Of a stretch of DNA of 64,000 nucleotides, positions 60,602 to 64,000 are shown in pieces. How positions within the stretch are numbered: the first letter of the stretch is position 1; the number at the start of each line of letters is the position of its first letter. The notes beneath the pieces were generated by a model. That model had not been told where the DNA came from, did no database searches, and saw nothing but the letters and a program-made list of their open reading frames with translations. A program made the position numbers and the translations under genes. Source of the DNA: Mesorhizobium loti CJ3sym (GTDB taxonomy: Bacteria > Pseudomonadota > Alphaproteobacteria > Rhizobiales > Rhizobiaceae). The stretch is from NCBI RefSeq assembly GCF_000472785.1, contig NZ_AXAL01000019.1:95380-159379 (forward strand), given 5' to 3'.

Positions 60602-61507
60602 ATGGTGAAGTTCCGGCACATTCCGCCAACGCAGTTCCTGAAGGGGTTCGAGGCAGCTTCACGGCTGGAAAGTTTCAGCCGTGCCGCTGAGGAGCTCGGC
60701 CTCTCCCAGTCGGCGATCAGCCACCAGATGCGCCTTCTCGAAGGCCATATCGGCCAGCCGCTGTTCATGCGCTTCGGCCGTGAAGTGCGGCTGACGGATG
60801 CCGGACGCGACTATCAGCGCACCGTGCGCCGCTGCCTCGAAATGATGGAGGAGGGGTACCGGCGGCTGGAGCCGTTTCGAAAGCCCGGCAGCGTGGTGAT
60901 CTATGCGCCGCGCGATTTCAGCCGACGCTGGCTGCTGCATCGCCTGCCGGCCTTGCGGGCGGTCGCGCCGGCCTGCGAGCCATGGCTCGACACGAGCAGC
61001 GCTCCCGTCGATTTCGAAACCATGGAACTCGACCTTGCAATCGTCTACGCGGATGCGCCTCCGGAAGGCTGCGAGAGCCTGCTGATCGCCCGGGATTTTC
61101 TGTCACCCGTGGCAACGGCGGAACTGGGCCGCACGCTGCGCACCCCGGCCGACTTGCTTGGCGCCCCGCTCATCCACGATGAACGCCCGACCGGCTGGGC
61201 GGACTGGTTGCGCGGCGTCGGCATCGAGCCGAACGGCACCTGGCACGGCACCAATTTCAGCGACAGCGATCTGGCACTCGCAGCCGCCGAGCAAGGCCAG
61301 GGCGTGGCGCTGGGCAGTCTGACCTTGGCCGGCGAGGCACTTGGCTCAGGAGCCCTCTTGCAGCCATACGAACACGTCCTTAATGCAGGGCGCGGATGGT
61401 ACGCGATTTCCACCCGAGACCGGCTGCGGGATGTCGATGTGCTGGGGACCTGGGATTGGCTGCGCGAACAGGCGCCGGTGGTTCCTCCACAGGCCGTGCC
61501 AAAATAG
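60602..61507 (+). CDS. LysR-family regulator (GcvA-like)
   Basis: A 301-residue regulator. The helix-turn-helix lies near 15-55 (SRLESFSRAAEELGLSQSA, then ISHQMRLLEGHIG), followed by LFMRFGREVRLTDAGRDY, the wording seen in the GcvA-type branch. Start ATG 60602 (MVKFRHIPP). Divergent from aguA, so it most likely controls the agmatine genes and its own expression, perhaps sensing agmatine or putrescine (inference). Confidence 0.92.
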   Translation: MVKFRHIPPTQFLKGFEAASRLESFSRAAEELGLSQSAISHQMRLLEGHIGQPLFMRFGREVRLTDAGRDYQRTVRRCLEMMEEGYRRLEPFRKPGSVVIYAPRDFSRRWLLHRLPALRAVAPACEPWLDTSSAPVDFETMELDLAIVYADAPPEGCESLLIARDFLSPVATAELGRTLRTPADLLGAPLIHDERPTGWADWLRGVGIEPNGTWHGTNFSDSDLALAAAEQGQGVALGSLTLAGEALGSGALLQPYEHVLNAGRGWYAISTRDRLRDVDVLGTWDWLREQAPVVPPQAVPK

Positions 61508-61611
61508 TGGCGATAGCGGCCTGGCTCGCTGCATCGTGACAGCACGATCCTTGCGGAACCGCGTCACAAGATGCGAATTTGGGTGGTACCAGGTTTTGCG
61601 AGGATGCCACG

Positions 61612-61905
61612 ATGCTCACATGCAGGATTATGCTTTGCACGGCAGCGATGGTGATTGCCGCTACAAATCTCGCCAACGCTCGGCCTGAAACGCACAAGAT
61701 GACGTGTGCACAGACTCAGGCCCTCATTCAGAGCCAACATGCCACTGTGTTGAGCACCGGACCGAACACCTATGATCGCTATGTCCGCCAATTCGGCAGT
61801 GAGTGCGATGCCCCTTACGTGCCGATGGTTGACTATGTCCCGGCCAGTGACGGTCAGTGCATGGTCTATCGCTGCGAAGAGCCTTCGCCGATGGTTCCGA
61901 ATTGA
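61612..61905 (+). CDS. Small secreted hypothetical protein
   Basis: A 97-residue protein with a signal peptide (IMLCTAAMVIAATNLANA) and a small mature domain with four cysteines after cleavage (MTCAQTQ, SECDAP, GQCMVYRCEE), probably forming two disulfides. The family is not named here, but the pattern is common among rhizobial periplasmic proteins. Convergent with the next gene. Confidence 0.65.
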   Translation: MLTCRIMLCTAAMVIAATNLANARPETHKMTCAQTQALIQSQHATVLSTGPNTYDRYVRQFGSECDAPYVPMVDYVPASDGQCMVYRCEEPSPMVPN

Positions 61906-61964
61906 TCGGAGGCCAGTGCCGCTTTCCCGACCTTGACGGATCCTCAAACGCTGGCTGATGCCAT

Positions 61965-62219
61965 TTACTTGAGCTTTTGGATCTCCGGAGCCGGCGTCTG
62001 ATCGGTCGCCGGAGCCGGGGTGCAATCCTGGCCCTTGCAGTCGAGGACGGGGTCTTTGGCGGGAGGCAGGCAATTTTGCCCCTCGCAATGAATTGCCGGC
62101 GACTGCTCCGTCGTGGCTTGGCCATTCGGCTGGGCGGGCTGGTCTTCAGCGCGAACGGCCAGCGCGCCCGCCAGGCCGGTGATGGCAGCGCATAAGAGCG
62201 CTATGCGAATCAAAGTCAT
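61965..62219 (-). CDS. Small secreted Cys-repeat protein
   Basis: An 84-residue exported protein: signal peptide (LIRIALLCAAITGLAGALAV, cleavage near VRA-ED), then a Pro/Gln/Ala-rich mature part with two similar modules, HCEGQNCLPP and DCKGQDCTPA, about 19 residues apart. The paired CxGQxC motifs could form disulfides or bind a metal. ATG 62219 (MTLIRI) is favoured over ATG 62231. Confidence 0.65.
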   Translation of the reverse strand: MTLIRIALLCAAITGLAGALAVRAEDQPAQPNGQATTEQSPAIHCEGQNCLPPAKDPVLDCKGQDCTPAPATDQTPAPEIQKLK

Positions 62220-62231
62220 TCTTGCCTCCAC

Positions 62232-62754
62232 TGTGGACGATACGCCGGCTCACTCCGGATATCCGGAAAACACTCGCACTGCTGACACCGAAATCGCTTG
62301 TTCGCACGATTTAGCTATTCGGAGCCGCGTATTTCCAACGGTGACGCCTGAGCTTGGAACAGATCGACCGAGTGGCCAGAGGATGCCCAAACGCATATCC
62401 CGTATGCCGTCATGAAAGAGATCAACAGGGCGGTCACGACGGATAAACGGTGCATGGCTGGGCTGGTCCTCTTTGTTGCAGACCCGTCTACAACCCCCTG
62501 CAACCTGATCGGTTCGTCACAAAATATTCACCGTGTCGGCATGGTTAACGACTGGTTTTGAGCTTCGACGGCACTCCTCGCTCGGCTCTCGAAGCGGCGG
62601 CGCGGTAAAGGGCGGAAAGCAAGCCGAGAGCTCTGCTGGGTGTAAAATTGGCTGTTCGCTTAAATATTTTTGTTGTCGGTTTGTTCTGTGTCTCTTGATA
62701 ATCTACTTCCGCATGGTCACCTACATTGTGGTGGGTCGAAATCTTGGGGGTAAG
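62232..62754. other. Intergenic region
   Basis: About 520 bp without a supported gene. It is less GC-rich toward the right, where the promoter of the next gene is expected. No hairpin terminator or known RNA was recognised. Confidence 0.5.
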
Positions 62755-63651
62755 ATGGCGAACGAAATATCGGTACAGAGTGGCGTCGCTCTTACGCAGT
62801 GGCGTGAACAAATTCCAATTCGAGGATGCCAGTTCGATCTCTCGCGGATCAAGGCCGCATACAGAGAGTTTAACAACATAAACAGCAGAGAGGGTGATCG
62901 AATGATCGCCGCCCTCAAGAAGCCGGTCGACGTTACCGAAGAGGAGTTTAAAGAGAACAATATTGCTCTCAAGAAGAGGGCGTTCCGGGTGACGGTCTCC
63001 ATCGTTGGTTTTGACGACGAGACCGCCTTTGGCGATACCGAAGCCATCTTTGACGCAAAAACACTTCCTAGTCCCATCGCCTCGATTTTTTTTACGAATA
63101 CGACAGCCTTCCGACCAGAAGCCAACGGCAACGAGCCTAACAATCGGTTCAGCGTGCTACTGACGTTCGACAAGCCGCCGATTTTGGACCCCAATCCGCT
63201 CGTATCTGCTCCTACGGTAAACAACAGTAATGTCGAGATATACGCCGACGAGTTGACCTACATACGTGCAGTTCAGACCGTTGTCAGAGACAAGCTGCTA
63301 AAAAGTAGAAAGTGGTACGCGTTCATCCATCAAAAATTTATCTACGATTTCGGCCTGTGGTTTATTGCGCTGCCATATTCACTTTTCATGATCGCTCGAG
63401 CCGTCGACCTATACCTTCCTGTGGGTGGCCCATATTCGGGCTATCGCTGGGCAGCAATCGTGTACGGATGCGGAATCTCGCTCATGATTTACCGGTGCCT
63501 CACCGGCTACGTCAAATGGGCCTTTCCTGTGAACGTCTTGACCGAAAACAAAGACACTGCAACGTCTCACCGACTAATCTTTGCTGGCATAGTCGTTGGC
63601 CTGATCGGAACAGCAATTCGTTCGCTGCCCGGCATGCTTTGGCCTTGGTAG
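62755..63651 (+). CDS. Orphan membrane protein, unknown function
   Basis: A 298-residue protein I do not recognise. Residues 1-~200 are soluble with an alpha/beta look (RAFRVTVSIVGFDDETAFGD and a NNRFSVLLTFDKPP strand region); three or four hydrophobic segments follow (FGLWFIALPYSLFMIARAV, WAAIVYGCGISLMIYRCLTG, LIFAGIVVGLIGTAIRSL). ATG 62755 (MANEISVQ) has GGGGGTAAG just upstream; an in-frame extension to 62533 lacks one. Lower GC than its surroundings and its position next to an IS element suggest horizontal gain. Confidence 0.7.
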   Translation: MANEISVQSGVALTQWREQIPIRGCQFDLSRIKAAYREFNNINSREGDRMIAALKKPVDVTEEEFKENNIALKKRAFRVTVSIVGFDDETAFGDTEAIFDAKTLPSPIASIFFTNTTAFRPEANGNEPNNRFSVLLTFDKPPILDPNPLVSAPTVNNSNVEIYADELTYIRAVQTVVRDKLLKSRKWYAFIHQKFIYDFGLWFIALPYSLFMIARAVDLYLPVGGPYSGYRWAAIVYGCGISLMIYRCLTGYVKWAFPVNVLTENKDTATSHRLIFAGIVVGLIGTAIRSLPGMLWPW

Positions 63652-63746
63652 GGGCGATCAGCCCTCATCCGGGGGAGGCCGGGAGCATGTCTTGAGTGTC
63701 GCATGTGGTCGATCGATCGGCCCGACCTAGGCTCAGGACTCATTGA

Positions 63747-64000
63747 TCAGAGCCAGAAGATTACGGTTGCAGCGATGCAGATCGCGGACATGAAGGTGTG
63801 GGCGCAGCGGTCATAGCGTGTGTGGATGCGCCGCCAGTCCTTGAGCCTGCCAAACATGTTCTCGATCTTATGGCGGCTTTTGTAGAGCAAGGTGTCGTGC
63901 GGGATCGGCAGATTGCGGTTGGCTTTGGACGGGATACAGGCGACTATGCCGCGCTTGGCCAGGGCCGTGCGGAACCAGTCGGCGTCGTAGCCTTTATCCC
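63747..64000 (-). CDS. IS5-family transposase (partial, N-terminus beyond window)
   Basis: The last ~84 residues of a DDE transposase, reading DKGYDADWFRTALAKRGIVA, then IPSKANRN, YKSRHKIENMFGRLKDWRRI and TRYDRCAHTFMSAICIAATV before the stop at 63747-63749. The catalytic Glu is in HKIENMFGRLKDWRR, the Y-(2)-R-(3)-E-(6)-K signature of IS4/IS5-type elements. The frame is intact to the window edge. The IS end should lie between the stop and about 63690, but I could not fix the inverted repeat. Confidence 0.9.
   Translation of the reverse strand, partial: DKGYDADWFRTALAKRGIVACIPSKANRNLPIPHDTLLYKSRHKIENMFGRLKDWRRIHTRYDRCAHTFMSAICIAATVIFWL

Overview
The window looks like chromosomal DNA of a Mesorhizobium-type member of the Hyphomicrobiales (Alphaproteobacteria). 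The reasons are the GC-rich codon use, the presence of the small families DUF1127, DUF982 and DUF6074, a tatABC cluster beside scpAB, a fused secDF, trmFO, and the housekeeping gene order xthA / HesB / dgt / argS / SPOR protein / nagZ / scpA / scpB / tatABC / serS / surE / pcm / nlpD-like / yajC / secDF. The species assignment is inference from memory of gene order, not a database result.

Layout. 1-24 kb is a dense core block: DNA repair and Fe-S carrier genes on the minus strand, then a long plus-strand run covering dNTP hydrolysis, Arg-tRNA charging, cell-wall recycling and septal proteins, chromosome condensation, Tat export, Ser-tRNA charging, the surE-pcm-nlpD stress/cell-wall group, Sec accessory proteins, and two homologues of mitochondrial complex I assembly factors. 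24-34 kb holds a membrane sterol-desaturase-type enzyme, a large secreted SGNH hydrolase, trmFO, a tRNA-Leu(UAG) and trigger factor. Between trmFO and the DUF2157 gene lies the most striking element: two tandem DUF1127 genes followed, on the same minus strand, by three tandem copies of a three-hairpin RNA whose loops all carry the anti-Shine-Dalgarno motif CCUCCUCCC (nine loops in all). This matches the cuckoo/CcsR/alpha-r14 group of small RNAs.

34-45 kb is a catabolic cluster: a frameshifted FAD oxidoreductase and an FCD-type GntR regulator on one strand, and divergently a sugar-type ABC importer (binding protein, double ATPase, a fused double permease), an SDR, a 3-hydroxyacyl-CoA-dehydrogenase-type enzyme, a BKACE-type beta-keto-acid cleavage enzyme and an SMP-30 lactonase. 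Read together they suggest oxidation of a sugar to lactone and aldonate, oxidation at C3, and acetyl-CoA-dependent cleavage. The substrate is unknown.

44.9-50.5 kb is an accessory island between two 455-bp direct repeats of the 3' end of the SMP-30 gene (about 94 percent identical by my count, no gaps). It holds two related XRE regulators, a SulP anion transporter, a serine-recombinase-like protein without its catalytic residues, an IS481-type transposase remnant, and decayed fragments of a spermidine-synthase-like gene and a KAS II gene. 50.9-64 kb returns to radC, a LysR/quinone-reductase pair, map, several small Hyphomicrobiales-specific genes, an agmatine-to-putrescine cluster (potF-like, aguB, aguA, divergent LysR), small exported proteins, an orphan membrane protein and, at the right edge, a partial IS5-family transposase.
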